Below, piece by piece: positions 52,011 to 59,710 of a stretch of 64,000 nt of DNA. A model generated the notes under the pieces. It saw only the letters and a list, made by a program, of their open reading frames with translations, made no database searches and had not been told where the DNA came from. This DNA is from UBA10364 sp049611965 (lineage in GTDB: Bacteria > Bacteroidota > Bacteroidia > Flavobacteriales > Schleiferiaceae), in contig JBMZBC010000006.1 in the NCBI GenBank assembly GCA_049611965.1, forward strand, positions 1-64,000, written 5' to 3'. Within the stretch, counting starts at the first letter, position 1. Each line of letters starts with the position of its first letter. The position numbers and the translations under genes were made by a program.

Positions 52011-54058
52011 TATCTATTTCTTCTTGGTGCGCCTTTAAATTTAGAACTTCCTTTTGATTTGCTTCTTGAAGGACTGCGTCTATCGTTTTTTACGCGGTCC
52101 TCGCCAATTCTTTTGCGTTTTGGACGGTCACTACGTGATTCTAGACGATCGCCGAATTCACGGCCAAAGCGGTTGGAACCACCTTCGTCACGACGTTCGC
52201 GACGCTCATATCCTCCACGGTCTTCACGACGGCCTCCGTTTTCAAAGCCTCCGCGATCTTCACGACGGCCTCTGTTTTCAAATCCTCCGCGGTCTTCACG
52301 ACGTCCTCGGCTTTCAAATCCTCCACGGTCGTCTCTGCGTCCGCGACCACTGCGATCGTCTCTACGACCACCGTGATCTCTGCTGCCACGTCCGTCTCTT
52401 CGTCCACCATATCCTCCGCGTGAACTGCTACGTTGTGGCGCGCTTCCTCCTTCTTCGAAGTAGGCATTAATAGTGTATGATCCGGTTTTAGAACCCGATA
52501 ATCGTGCAGCTATATCTGCAGCATAGCGCTCTTCGACATCGATGCGAGAGAACGTCTTGTCCATATCTATCTTACCGATACGCACTTTCGTGCCTTCCAT
52601 GACGTCGTTGATTACGCCCATCAATCTAGAAGGGTTGACTTTTTGACGGTACCCTAGGTCAATAACGATGGTTTTGAATCCTTCTTCACTTCCTGCTTTA
52701 GAATCTCTACGTCCGTGATCTTTGACCTTTTTCGCAGTTTCATTGATATTGCGTGCGCCGCGGTAGCGGCTGAGAATAGTACTAACCTCATGGCCTAAGA
52801 AACGCTCGATGAGATCTGCCTTGCTCATATGAGCCAGCTTGTCCATGGCTTCTTCTACCAATGCAGGATCTAATTCATAGGCATGCTCCATGGTTTCAAG
52901 CTCATTAATTGCTTGACGCATTTTCACCTCACAAATGTCTTCTCCGGAAGGCACTAATTTGGTTTCGAAACTCTTACCTATGATTCGTTCTAGGTTTTTC
53001 ACCTTGCGCATGTTGCGTCCGTGTGTAATAACAAGAGAGATACCGCTAGCTCCCGCGCGGCCAGTACGACCTGAACGGTGAACATATACTTCTGGATCGT
53101 CTGGAATATTTACGTTGATTACGTGGGTAAGATCATTGACATCAATACCACGCGCAGCCACGTCAGTAGCTACCATTACATTGAGTGATTTGTTTCGAAA
53201 ACGCTTCATAACGTCATCGCGTTGCGCTTGACTCAAATCACCGTGAATAGCTTCAGCTCGGTAACCGTCGTTAACGAGTTGCTCGGCAATACTTTGTGTT
53301 TCTCTACGGGTACGGCAAAAGACAATACCGTACATGTCAGGATTAAAGTCGAGAATACGACGCATGGCCTCATAGGTATTCTTCGAGCTTACCACATACA
53401 ACTCGTGCTCTACGTTAGAAGCGCTGATATTGCGTTTTCCCGCAGAAATCTCCTTCGGCTCGGTCAAATATTTCTTGGTCAGATGCTTCATTCCCTCTGG
53501 CATAGTGGCAGAGAAACAAAGCGTCTGCTTGTGTTCCGGTGTATTGGCAAGAATGGCGTCCAATTCATCTTGGAAGCCCATGCTAAGCATTTCGTCGGCT
53601 TCATCAAGCACAAGGAACTGCACATCTTCAATACGAAGCTTACGACGATTTATAAGATCCAAAGTTCTGCCTGGAGTACCCACAACAATTTGCGGTCTAC
53701 CTTGCAACTCTTTAATCTGTTTAGATATAGGTGAACCGCCATATACTGCTGTCACTTTTACATCCATAAACTTCGCGTAAGATTCGATGTCTTTGGCGAT
53801 TTGTAAACAAAGCTCGCGCGTTGGTGCGAGAACAATCGCCTGAACGTGCTGAACATCTTCTTCAAGTTGATGGAGGATAGGCAGAGAGAACGCTGCCGTT
53901 TTACCTGTACCTGTTTGTGCGAATGCAATAAGGTCTGTTTGTTCTTCGAGCAAATGTTCGATGCTCATTTTCTGAATAGGAGTCGGTTCTACGAATCCTA
54001 AAGCTTCTACACCGCGAATAATATCGGGATGCAGACCGCTGTCCTTGTACGTTTCCAT
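52010..54058 (-). CDS. DEAD-box RNA helicase with DbpA domain and RGG tail
   Basis: Starting at ATG 54058 the protein has 682 residues: Q-motif GFVEPTPIQ, Walker A AQTGTGKT (47-54), DEAD (152-155), SAT (183-185), HRSGRTGRAG in the helicase C domain, a DbpA-type RNA-binding domain near residues 450-535, and an Arg/Gly/Asp-rich tail (about 538-682). The frame continues upstream to a TTG at 54136, across a structured leader, but ATG 54058 fits the family. It is likely involved in ribosome assembly or cold adaptation. The SDR gene is coupled downstream. Confidence 0.92.
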   Translation of the reverse strand: METYKDSGLHPDIIRGVEALGFVEPTPIQKMSIEHLLEEQTDLIAFAQTGTGKTAAFSLPILHQLEEDVQHVQAIVLAPTRELCLQIAKDIESYAKFMDVKVTAVYGGSPISKQIKELQGRPQIVVGTPGRTLDLINRRKLRIEDVQFLVLDEADEMLSMGFQDELDAILANTPEHKQTLCFSATMPEGMKHLTKKYLTEPKEISAGKRNISASNVEHELYVVSSKNTYEAMRRILDFNPDMYGIVFCRTRRETQSIAEQLVNDGYRAEAIHGDLSQAQRDDVMKRFRNKSLNVMVATDVAARGIDVNDLTHVINVNIPDDPEVYVHRSGRTGRAGASGISLVITHGRNMRKVKNLERIIGKSFETKLVPSGEDICEVKMRQAINELETMEHAYELDPALVEEAMDKLAHMSKADLIERFLGHEVSTILSRYRGARNINETAKKVKDHGRRDSKAGSEEGFKTIVIDLGYRQKVNPSRLMGVINDVMEGTKVRIGKIDMDKTFSRIDVEERYAADIAARLSGSKTGSYTINAYFEEGGSAPQRSSSRGGYGGRRDGRGSRDHGGRRDDRSGRGRRDDRGGFESRGRREDRGGFENRGRREDRGGFENGGRREDRGGYERRERRDEGGSNRFGREFGDRLESRSDRPKRKRIGEDRVKNDRRSPSRSKSKGSSKFKGAPRRNR
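52207..52350. repeat. 36-bp tandem repeats in the helicase tail
   Basis: About 3.5 units of a 36-bp coding repeat encode repeated 12-residue blocks of the type REDRGGFENRGR. The copies differ at several positions. They are in frame, inside the helicase gene, so copy-number changes would lengthen or shorten the RGG tail without a frameshift. Confidence 0.8.
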
Positions 54059-54187
54059 AAAGTTGGCCTCAGTGGCCTTTAAAAATTGCCCAGTTCCGCT
54101 GGGTGCGCCTACTTGAGTGTCAGCGCTTCCTTTCAATTTTTAGCCTACATGGAAGATGGACACCCGTGATAATCAGGCGCAAAAGTA
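54059..54187 (-). promoter_or_regulatory. Promoter and structured leader of the DEAD-box helicase gene
   Basis: An exact -7 element TACTTTTG (54180-54187) predicts a leader of roughly 115 bases before the ATG. Within it, read on the minus strand, a CCCAG/CTGGG hairpin (54104-54088) is followed by CAATTTTT, as in a weak intrinsic terminator, and a GGCC/GGCC hairpin (54077-54065) precedes the start codon. Long structured leaders are known for cold-regulated RNA helicases, so post-transcriptional control is plausible but unproven. Confidence 0.5.
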
Positions 54188-54209
54188 CGCATAATTAAAT
54201 TGGTATGTA

Positions 54210-54809
54210 TTATTTAACACCTTGGGCCCGGATGACCCATGCCTCACCTTGGTGGTATTTGCCTTCGTTGAGTACCACTTTTTCCTCCCAGACTTCAACA
54301 GATTGTAAGTCCTTTAATAGGTCGGAAACGCCTTCGACAGTAAAGCACATGTCCTCCTTTTGTGGACCGCCACTGCCCATGCCAATATTCTTCACTGAAA
54401 ATCCTTCGAATACCACAACTCCATTTGGATGGAGTAAACTAATAAGGTGACCGTAGCAGTCTTCCACCTTTACAGGAGTGTGGAAATAGCAAAAGGCTGC
54501 CGCATCGTAGGGGCCGCCTTGGTAACTGAGGGCGTCACTCACGGTGTATTTGATTTCGCATTTGTTTTGCTTGGCAAGGACAAGGGCTTTATCTCTACCA
54601 GCAGCGCTGAGATCGAAAGCTTCTACTTCCCAGCCTTGTTGAGCAGCGTACACGGCATTTCTTCCTTCACCCTCAGCTGCAAACAAGATTTTACCGGGCT
54701 TCTGAGTCTGTAAGCAAGCTTTAATAAAGGCATTGGGGGCAGTACCATACGCATAGGGTTGCTCGGAATACCGTTGATTCCACATTTGGACAAAAGCATT
54801 TTTATTCAT
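54210..54809 (-). CDS. Class I SAM-dependent methyltransferase
   Basis: The 199-residue protein has motif I ILFAAEGEGRNAVYAA, the acidic motif VEAFDLSAAG and SDALSY, similar to TehB-like methyltransferases. The substrate is unknown. An exact -7 element (TATCTTTG, 54849-54856) lies 39 bases upstream of the ATG. Confidence 0.82.
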   Translation of the reverse strand: MNKNAFVQMWNQRYSEQPYAYGTAPNAFIKACLQTQKPGKILFAAEGEGRNAVYAAQQGWEVEAFDLSAAGRDKALVLAKQNKCEIKYTVSDALSYQGGPYDAAAFCYFHTPVKVEDCYGHLISLLHPNGVVVFEGFSVKNIGMGSGGPQKEDMCFTVEGVSDLLKDLQSVEVWEEKVVLNEGKYHQGEAWVIRAQGVK

Positions 54810-54848
54810 GGCAACGAGGTAAATTTGACATTAGGCTATTTCTTTGCC

Positions 54849-54856
54849 CAAAGATA
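54849..54856 (-). promoter_or_regulatory. -7 element TATCTTTG of the methyltransferase gene
   Basis: An exact TAnnTTTG match on the minus strand, 39 bases upstream of the ATG. Confidence 0.55.
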
Positions 54857-54937
54857 GTCCACTAATGCCCGTTGTTGCGGTATACCAAGACCAAATGGCA
54901 ACCTTTAAGGATTCGATTAAATTTATTTCAGTTTGAG

Positions 54938-54967
54938 TTGTGGAATAAATAGAAGGGCTTATATTTG
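54938..54967 (+). promoter_or_regulatory. rpmH promoter (TTG-19-TATATTTG)
   Basis: A TTG at 54938-54940 and an exact TATATTTG at 54960-54967 are 19 bases apart, the full Bacteroidota promoter arrangement, 35 bases upstream of rpmH. Confidence 0.8.
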
Positions 54968-55002
54968 CACCCCCGAAGAGTAACGGGTTAATAGAAGTAG
55001 TT

Positions 55003-55161
55003 ATGAAGCGTACATTTCAACCTAGCAATAGAAAACGTAGAAACAAGCACGGATTCCGTTCAAGAATGGAAAGCACCGATGGCCGTAAAGTATTGGCGTC
55101 TCGTCGCTCTAAGGGTCGTAAGCGTTTGACTGTTAGTGATAAAGGAAACTATAAAGGTTAA
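55003..55161 (+). CDS. rpmH: 50S ribosomal protein L34
   Basis: This 52-residue basic protein reads MKRTFQPSNRKRRNKHGFRS at the start and ends KRLTVSDKGNYKG, with the L34 core RMESTDGRKVLASRRSKGRKRL in between. It is a structural component of the large ribosomal subunit. It has a well-spaced promoter upstream and a perfect terminator 29 bases downstream. Confidence 0.97.
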   Translation: MKRTFQPSNRKRRNKHGFRSRMESTDGRKVLASRRSKGRKRLTVSDKGNYKG

Positions 55162-55189
55162 GATGTTCAAAACCTTTTGATAATATATA

Positions 55190-55218
55190 GGTGTTGCCAT
55201 TCGCAACACCTTTTTTTT
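55190..55218 (+). terminator. rpmH terminator
   Basis: A perfect GGTGTTGC/GCAACACC stem with a five-base loop and eight Ts. Confidence 0.92.
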
Positions 55219-55232
55219 GGCCTCACGGCGCC

Positions 55233-55240
55233 TAAATTTG
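55233..55240 (+). promoter_or_regulatory. -7 element TAAATTTG of carB
   Basis: An exact TAnnTTTG match 16 bases upstream of the carB ATG, right after the rpmH terminator. A TTG at 55217-55219 is only 13 bases away, shorter than the usual spacing. Confidence 0.6.
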
Positions 55241-55256
55241 CACAAATCTTAAGTTC

Positions 55257-58109
55257 ATGCCGAAAGATACTTCCATCAAGCACGTCTTAATAATCGGATC
55301 TGGTCCTATCGTTATTGGCCAAGCATGTGAGTTCGATTATTCTGGATCACAGGCCTCACGCTCCCTGCGAGAAGAAGGCATCATTGTTACTCTTATTAAT
55401 TCCAACCCAGCAACCATCATGACGGATGAGGTTGTTGCGGATAACATTTACCTCAAACCACTTACTGTGGAGAGCATTGAGGATATTTTGAAGACACATC
55501 CCGATATCGATGTAGTTCTTCCTACCATGGGTGGACAAACGGCGTTGAACCTTTGTATTGAAGCCGATAAGCAGGGTATTTGGGAGGATAATGGCGTGAA
55601 GATTATTGGTGTCGATATTGATGCCATTAACATTACCGAGGATAGAGACGAGTTCCGCAAATTGATGGAGGAGATTGATGTGCCTATGGCACCGTCTCGT
55701 ATTGCGAAGAGCTTCTTACGCGGGAAGGAAACAGCCCAGGAATTTGGGTTCCCACTTTGTGTACGTGCCTCATTTACCCTTGGTGGTGCGGGTGCCACTT
55801 TTGTGCATACCGAAGATGAATTTGATACGGCACTCAGCCGTGGGCTAGAGATTAGTCCAATCCACGAAGTAATGATTGACAAGGCCCTGCTCGGATGGAA
55901 GGAGTACGAGCTGGAGTTGCTTCGCGATAAAAACGACAACATCATCATCATCTGTTCTATTGAGAACATGGATCCAATGGGTATCCACACTGGCGACTCA
56001 ATTACCGTAGCTCCTGCAATGACATTGAGCGATACCACGTACCAAAAGATGCGTGATATGGCCATTAAAATGATGCGCAGTATTGGAACATTCGCAGGTG
56101 GATGTAATGTACAGTTCGCGGTGAGTCCTGATGAAAACGAGGATATCGTTGCTATTGAGATCAACCCTCGTGTGAGCCGCTCGTCAGCATTGGCATCGAA
56201 AGCGACGGGATATCCTATAGCAAAGATTGCAGCCAAGATGGCTATTGGTTACACCTTGGATGAGCTGATGAATCAGATCACCAAAACGACGACAGCATAC
56301 TTTGAGCCTACCTTAGATTATGTGATCGTAAAGATCCCTCGTTGGAACTTCGAGAAATTCGAAGGCGCCGATACGCGACTGGGCATTCAGATGAAAGCCG
56401 TAGGGGAGGTTATGGGAATTGGCCGCAGCTTCCAAGAAGCCTTACATAAAGCTGCACAATCGCTCGAAATCAAGCGAAACGGCTTGGGTGCTGACGGTAA
56501 AGGATTGACCGATCAGGATACCATCTTGCACAAATTAGAGCACGCTTCGTCGGACCGCTTGTTCGTCATCTATGATGCTATTCAAATGGGGATTCCACTG
56601 CGTACCATCTTCGATATCACGAAGATTGACATGTGGTTCTTGAAGGAAATTGAAGACCTAGCGAAAGTACAAGCGCGCATCGAAAAGCACAGCCTTAAGA
56701 GCCTACCGAAGGATTTGATCCAAGAGGCGAAGATGAAGGGTTTTGCAGATCGTCAGATTGCACACATGGTTCGTGCCTTAGAAAGTGAGGTACACCAAAA
56801 GAGAACGGATCTTGGTATTAAGCGTGTGTGGAAGCTTGTAGATACTTGTGCTGCAGAGTTCCCTGCGCAGACGCCTTATTACTATTCAACTTTCGAAATG
56901 CCTTACTTGACTGCGGAGGGTGTTGAGATCATTGAAAATGAAAGTGAGGTAACTGAGCGTGAGAAAATCATCGTTTTAGGTTCCGGTCCTAACCGTATTG
57001 GTCAGGGTATTGAATTTGATTACAGCTGTGTACACGGTGTGTTGAGTGCCCGCGAAGAAGGCTACGAAACCATTATGATCAACTGTAACCCCGAGACGGT
57101 AAGTACGGACTTTGACACTGCAGATAAGCTGTACTTCGAGCCAGTTTTCTGGGAGCATATTTATGATATCATTCTTCACGAAAAGCCACGCGGTGTGATC
57201 GTTCAATTAGGCGGTCAGACGGCATTGAAATTGGCCGAGAAGATGAGTCGTTACGGTATTGAAATTATAGGTACTTCTTATGAGGCCTTGGATTTGGCAG
57301 AAGATAGGGGTCGATTCTCAACGCTGCTCAAAGAAATCAACATCCCATACCCAAAATTTGATGTCGCTACAAACGCTGACGAGGCTCTAGATATCTCTGA
57401 TGAATTAGGCTTCCCTATCCTGGTGCGTCCATCGTATGTATTGGGTGGTCAAGGGATGAAAATTGTGATCAACAAGGAAGAACTGCAGCGCCATGTGATC
57501 AACCTCTTCAAGGAGTTTGAAGGCAACCGTGTACTTCTTGATCACTACTTAGATGGAGCGATCGAAGCAGAGGCAGATGCCATCTGTGACGGTGAAGATG
57601 CCTACATCATTGGAATTATGGAGCACATCGAGCCTTGTGGTATTCACTCGGGAGATAGCTCTGCAGTATTGCCGCCGTTTAACCTTGGGCCGCTCGTTAT
57701 GGACCAAATCAAAGAGCATACGGTCAATATTGCAAAGGCGCTAGATACCAAGGGGCTGATCAATATTCAGTTCGCCATTAAAGACGACGTTGTCTATATC
57801 ATTGAGGCCAACCCTCGTGCATCGCGCACTGTCCCATTCATTTGTAAAGCATATGGTGAGCCGTATGTGAATTACGCCACGAAAGTGATGTTAGGCACAA
57901 AGAAGGTGAAAGACTTTGATTTCAATCCACAGATGGAAGGATTCGCTATCAAGATTCCTGTATTCTCGTTCAGTAAATTCCCGAACGTCAACAAGAAGCT
58001 TGGACCAGAGATGAAGTCTACAGGTGAGGAGATCCGATTCATCAAGGATTTAAAGGATCCAGTATTTAAGAAATTACATAGCGAGCGCAGCTTGTATTTG
58101 AGCCGCTAA
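55257..58109 (+). CDS. carB: Carbamoyl-phosphate synthase large subunit, short form
   Basis: The 950-residue protein holds both ATP-grasp halves (FTLGGAGATFVHTEDEF and YVLGGQGMKIVINKEEL) and the oligomerisation domain between. It ends at HSERSLYLSR, where the enterobacterial protein (about 1073 residues) continues with the MGS-like regulatory domain. As I recall, flavobacterial CarB are of this length. It makes carbamoyl phosphate for arginine and pyrimidines. The carA subunit gene is not adjacent. A terminator follows. Confidence 0.96.
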   Translation: MPKDTSIKHVLIIGSGPIVIGQACEFDYSGSQASRSLREEGIIVTLINSNPATIMTDEVVADNIYLKPLTVESIEDILKTHPDIDVVLPTMGGQTALNLCIEADKQGIWEDNGVKIIGVDIDAINITEDRDEFRKLMEEIDVPMAPSRIAKSFLRGKETAQEFGFPLCVRASFTLGGAGATFVHTEDEFDTALSRGLEISPIHEVMIDKALLGWKEYELELLRDKNDNIIIICSIENMDPMGIHTGDSITVAPAMTLSDTTYQKMRDMAIKMMRSIGTFAGGCNVQFAVSPDENEDIVAIEINPRVSRSSALASKATGYPIAKIAAKMAIGYTLDELMNQITKTTTAYFEPTLDYVIVKIPRWNFEKFEGADTRLGIQMKAVGEVMGIGRSFQEALHKAAQSLEIKRNGLGADGKGLTDQDTILHKLEHASSDRLFVIYDAIQMGIPLRTIFDITKIDMWFLKEIEDLAKVQARIEKHSLKSLPKDLIQEAKMKGFADRQIAHMVRALESEVHQKRTDLGIKRVWKLVDTCAAEFPAQTPYYYSTFEMPYLTAEGVEIIENESEVTEREKIIVLGSGPNRIGQGIEFDYSCVHGVLSAREEGYETIMINCNPETVSTDFDTADKLYFEPVFWEHIYDIILHEKPRGVIVQLGGQTALKLAEKMSRYGIEIIGTSYEALDLAEDRGRFSTLLKEINIPYPKFDVATNADEALDISDELGFPILVRPSYVLGGQGMKIVINKEELQRHVINLFKEFEGNRVLLDHYLDGAIEAEADAICDGEDAYIIGIMEHIEPCGIHSGDSSAVLPPFNLGPLVMDQIKEHTVNIAKALDTKGLINIQFAIKDDVVYIIEANPRASRTVPFICKAYGEPYVNYATKVMLGTKKVKDFDFNPQMEGFAIKIPVFSFSKFPNVNKKLGPEMKSTGEEIRFIKDLKDPVFKKLHSERSLYLSR

Positions 58110-58127
58110 CGTTAACAGAAGTTTTGA

Positions 58128-58161
58128 AATCCCGGCGCCATCGGCGCCGGGATTCTTTTTT
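58128..58161 (+). terminator. carB terminator
   Basis: A perfect 12-bp stem AATCCCGGCGCC/GGCGCCGGGATT with a three-base loop and a T-run, 19 bases after carB. Confidence 0.93.
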
Positions 58162-58183
58162 ATCTTGGAAAAAATTTCGCTGC

Positions 58184-58375
58184 GTGTTTAGATTCATAGC
58201 ACTAACTATCCTTGCTTATTTCATCTTCCGATGGCTCGACAGATTCTTCGGTGGTGCCCCTGCACCTCGCAAAAGAGGCAGTCGCCCTTCCAGCGGTACT
58301 CGCGAGAAGCGCAGTAGTGTAAAAAAAGATGTGGGTGAATACATCGACTACGAGGAGGTGAAAGAAGATAAGTAG
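58184..58375 (+). CDS. Small membrane protein, DUF4834-like
   Basis: Starting at GTG 58184 the protein has 63 residues: one membrane segment (about residues 2-20, FRFIALTILAYFIFRWLDRFF), a basic middle, and the ending VGEYIDYEEVK that marks DUF4834 proteins of Bacteroidota. An upstream TTG at 58124 is in frame, but the intervening codons are the carB terminator hairpin, so that start is rejected. The glycosyltransferase gene begins 2 bases after the stop. Confidence 0.6.
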   Translation: MFRFIALTILAYFIFRWLDRFFGGAPAPRKRGSRPSSGTREKRSSVKKDVGEYIDYEEVKEDK

Positions 58376-58377
58376 CC

Positions 58378-59643
58378 TTGAAACTTGGAATCATCACATA
58401 TTATTGGCCTCCTGCAGGCGGACCTGGTGTTCAGCGTTGGTTGAAGCTTAGCAAATACCTCGCGCGCGAGGGCGTCGAGCTGTTTGTGGTTACTGTGGAT
58501 GCCGATAAGGCTACCTATCCACTGCGCGATGAAGGCTTACAATCAGATGTAGCCGATGGTATTACAGTCATTCGCACCGGTACCGATGAAAAGTTCGGCG
58601 CGTACAAGAAGGTGACAGGCAAGAAACAAGTACCTTTTAGTGGATTCAGTGGTGAAGATGCCAAGGTGAGTATGTTGCAGAAGATCGCTCGATTTGTTCG
58701 TGGCAATTTCTTCGTTCCGGACGCTCGAAAAGGTTGGAACAAGCATGCCTACAGCGCCGCTGAGAAAATCATCGTGCAGCACGATGTGAGGCATTGGATT
58801 ACGACTTCTCCACCGCACAGTACCCAGCTGGTTGGATTGAAATTGAAGCGTAATTACGGCATTCATTGGACCGCCGATTTCCGAGACCCTTGGACAGATA
58901 TTTATTACTACCGTAAGTTTTATCCTACAGCCCTTACTAGAGCCTACGAGCAAGGCTTAGAACGAAAAGTGTTCTCTTCTTGCGATTCTTTGTTGAGTGT
59001 GAGTCCGGCATGGAGCAAACTTTACCAAAGTAAAGGCGCAGTGCCGACGAACAAGGTGCACACGGTGACCAATGGTTTTGATGCTGAAGATTTCGCAGGC
59101 CAACAAGCCGATCGTCCAGAGGATTTCACCATCACCTATGCTGGTACATTGGCCGCACAGTACCCTGTGGCCGATTTTATAACTGCCCTCAATCAACTGG
59201 ATTTTCCTGTAATTCTCAAAGTCATTGGTTCTTGGGACGGATTGAGTAAGGAGCGTTTAGAAAATGCCGCTGATCATGTACAGTTGGAGTTTGTGGAATA
59301 TGTGCCAAAAAAGCAATTGAATGCCATGATGATGGCCAGTCACTTGTCATTGTTCTTGCTCCCAGAGGTCGAGAGTGCAAAAGGACACATCCCTGGGAAG
59401 CTCTTTGACTATCTAGGTGCCGGTAATCCTATTTTGGGATTGGGTCCCGTAGATGGAGACGCTGCCGAGATTATTCGCGATGCTAAGGCAGGGGAGGTCT
59501 TCAGTTATGGAAACACCGCAGGAATTGTTGACTTTTTAAAATCTCGTAAGCAACAAAGTCCAAAGTTGGACACAGCGCTTACAGCTCCTTATGAAAGAAG
59601 CGTTCAAGCCAAGGCCGTGCTAAAGGCTGTGTTTGGCGACTAG
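58378..59643 (+). CDS. GT4 family glycosyltransferase
   Basis: The 421-residue GT-B enzyme begins with the motif MKLGIITYYWPPAGGPGVQRW shared by cell-surface glycan glycosyltransferases of this class, and ends with the donor site region (HIPGKLFDYLGAGNPILGLG). The start is TTG at 58378, chosen by homology; no ATG is nearby. It probably adds a sugar to a surface polysaccharide or lipid. A terminator follows. Confidence 0.88.
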   Translation: MKLGIITYYWPPAGGPGVQRWLKLSKYLAREGVELFVVTVDADKATYPLRDEGLQSDVADGITVIRTGTDEKFGAYKKVTGKKQVPFSGFSGEDAKVSMLQKIARFVRGNFFVPDARKGWNKHAYSAAEKIIVQHDVRHWITTSPPHSTQLVGLKLKRNYGIHWTADFRDPWTDIYYYRKFYPTALTRAYEQGLERKVFSSCDSLLSVSPAWSKLYQSKGAVPTNKVHTVTNGFDAEDFAGQQADRPEDFTITYAGTLAAQYPVADFITALNQLDFPVILKVIGSWDGLSKERLENAADHVQLEFVEYVPKKQLNAMMMASHLSLFLLPEVESAKGHIPGKLFDYLGAGNPILGLGPVDGDAAEIIRDAKAGEVFSYGNTAGIVDFLKSRKQQSPKLDTALTAPYERSVQAKAVLKAVFGD

Positions 59644-59659
59644 GAACAAATAGTGCCTA

Positions 59660-59694
59660 CAAAAAAAGCCAACCGCGAAGCGAGTGGCTTTTTA
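59660..59694. terminator. Terminator after the GT4 gene
   Basis: AAAAAGCCAACCGC and GCGAGTGGCTTTTT arms with a short loop and two weak positions, between convergent genes. Confidence 0.75.
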
Positions 59695-59710
59695 TTTCTC
59701 TAATGAAAAA

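Noticed and set aside
52207..52350. Tandem 36-bp repeats as a CRISPR array
   Set aside because: The units are contiguous with no unique spacers, lie in frame in the helicase gene and encode an RGG tail.
54059..54136. TTG start giving a 708-residue DEAD-box helicase
   Set aside because: It would translate through two hairpins of the leader; family members start at the equivalent of ATG 54058.
55448..56236. A 262-codon open frame antisense to carB
   Set aside because: It has no recognisable domain or start context, and it mirrors the codon structure of a clear carB.
58124..58183. TTG start giving an 83-residue version of the DUF4834-like protein
   Set aside because: The added codons are the two arms and T-run of the carB terminator hairpin, so GTG at 58184 is the more likely start.
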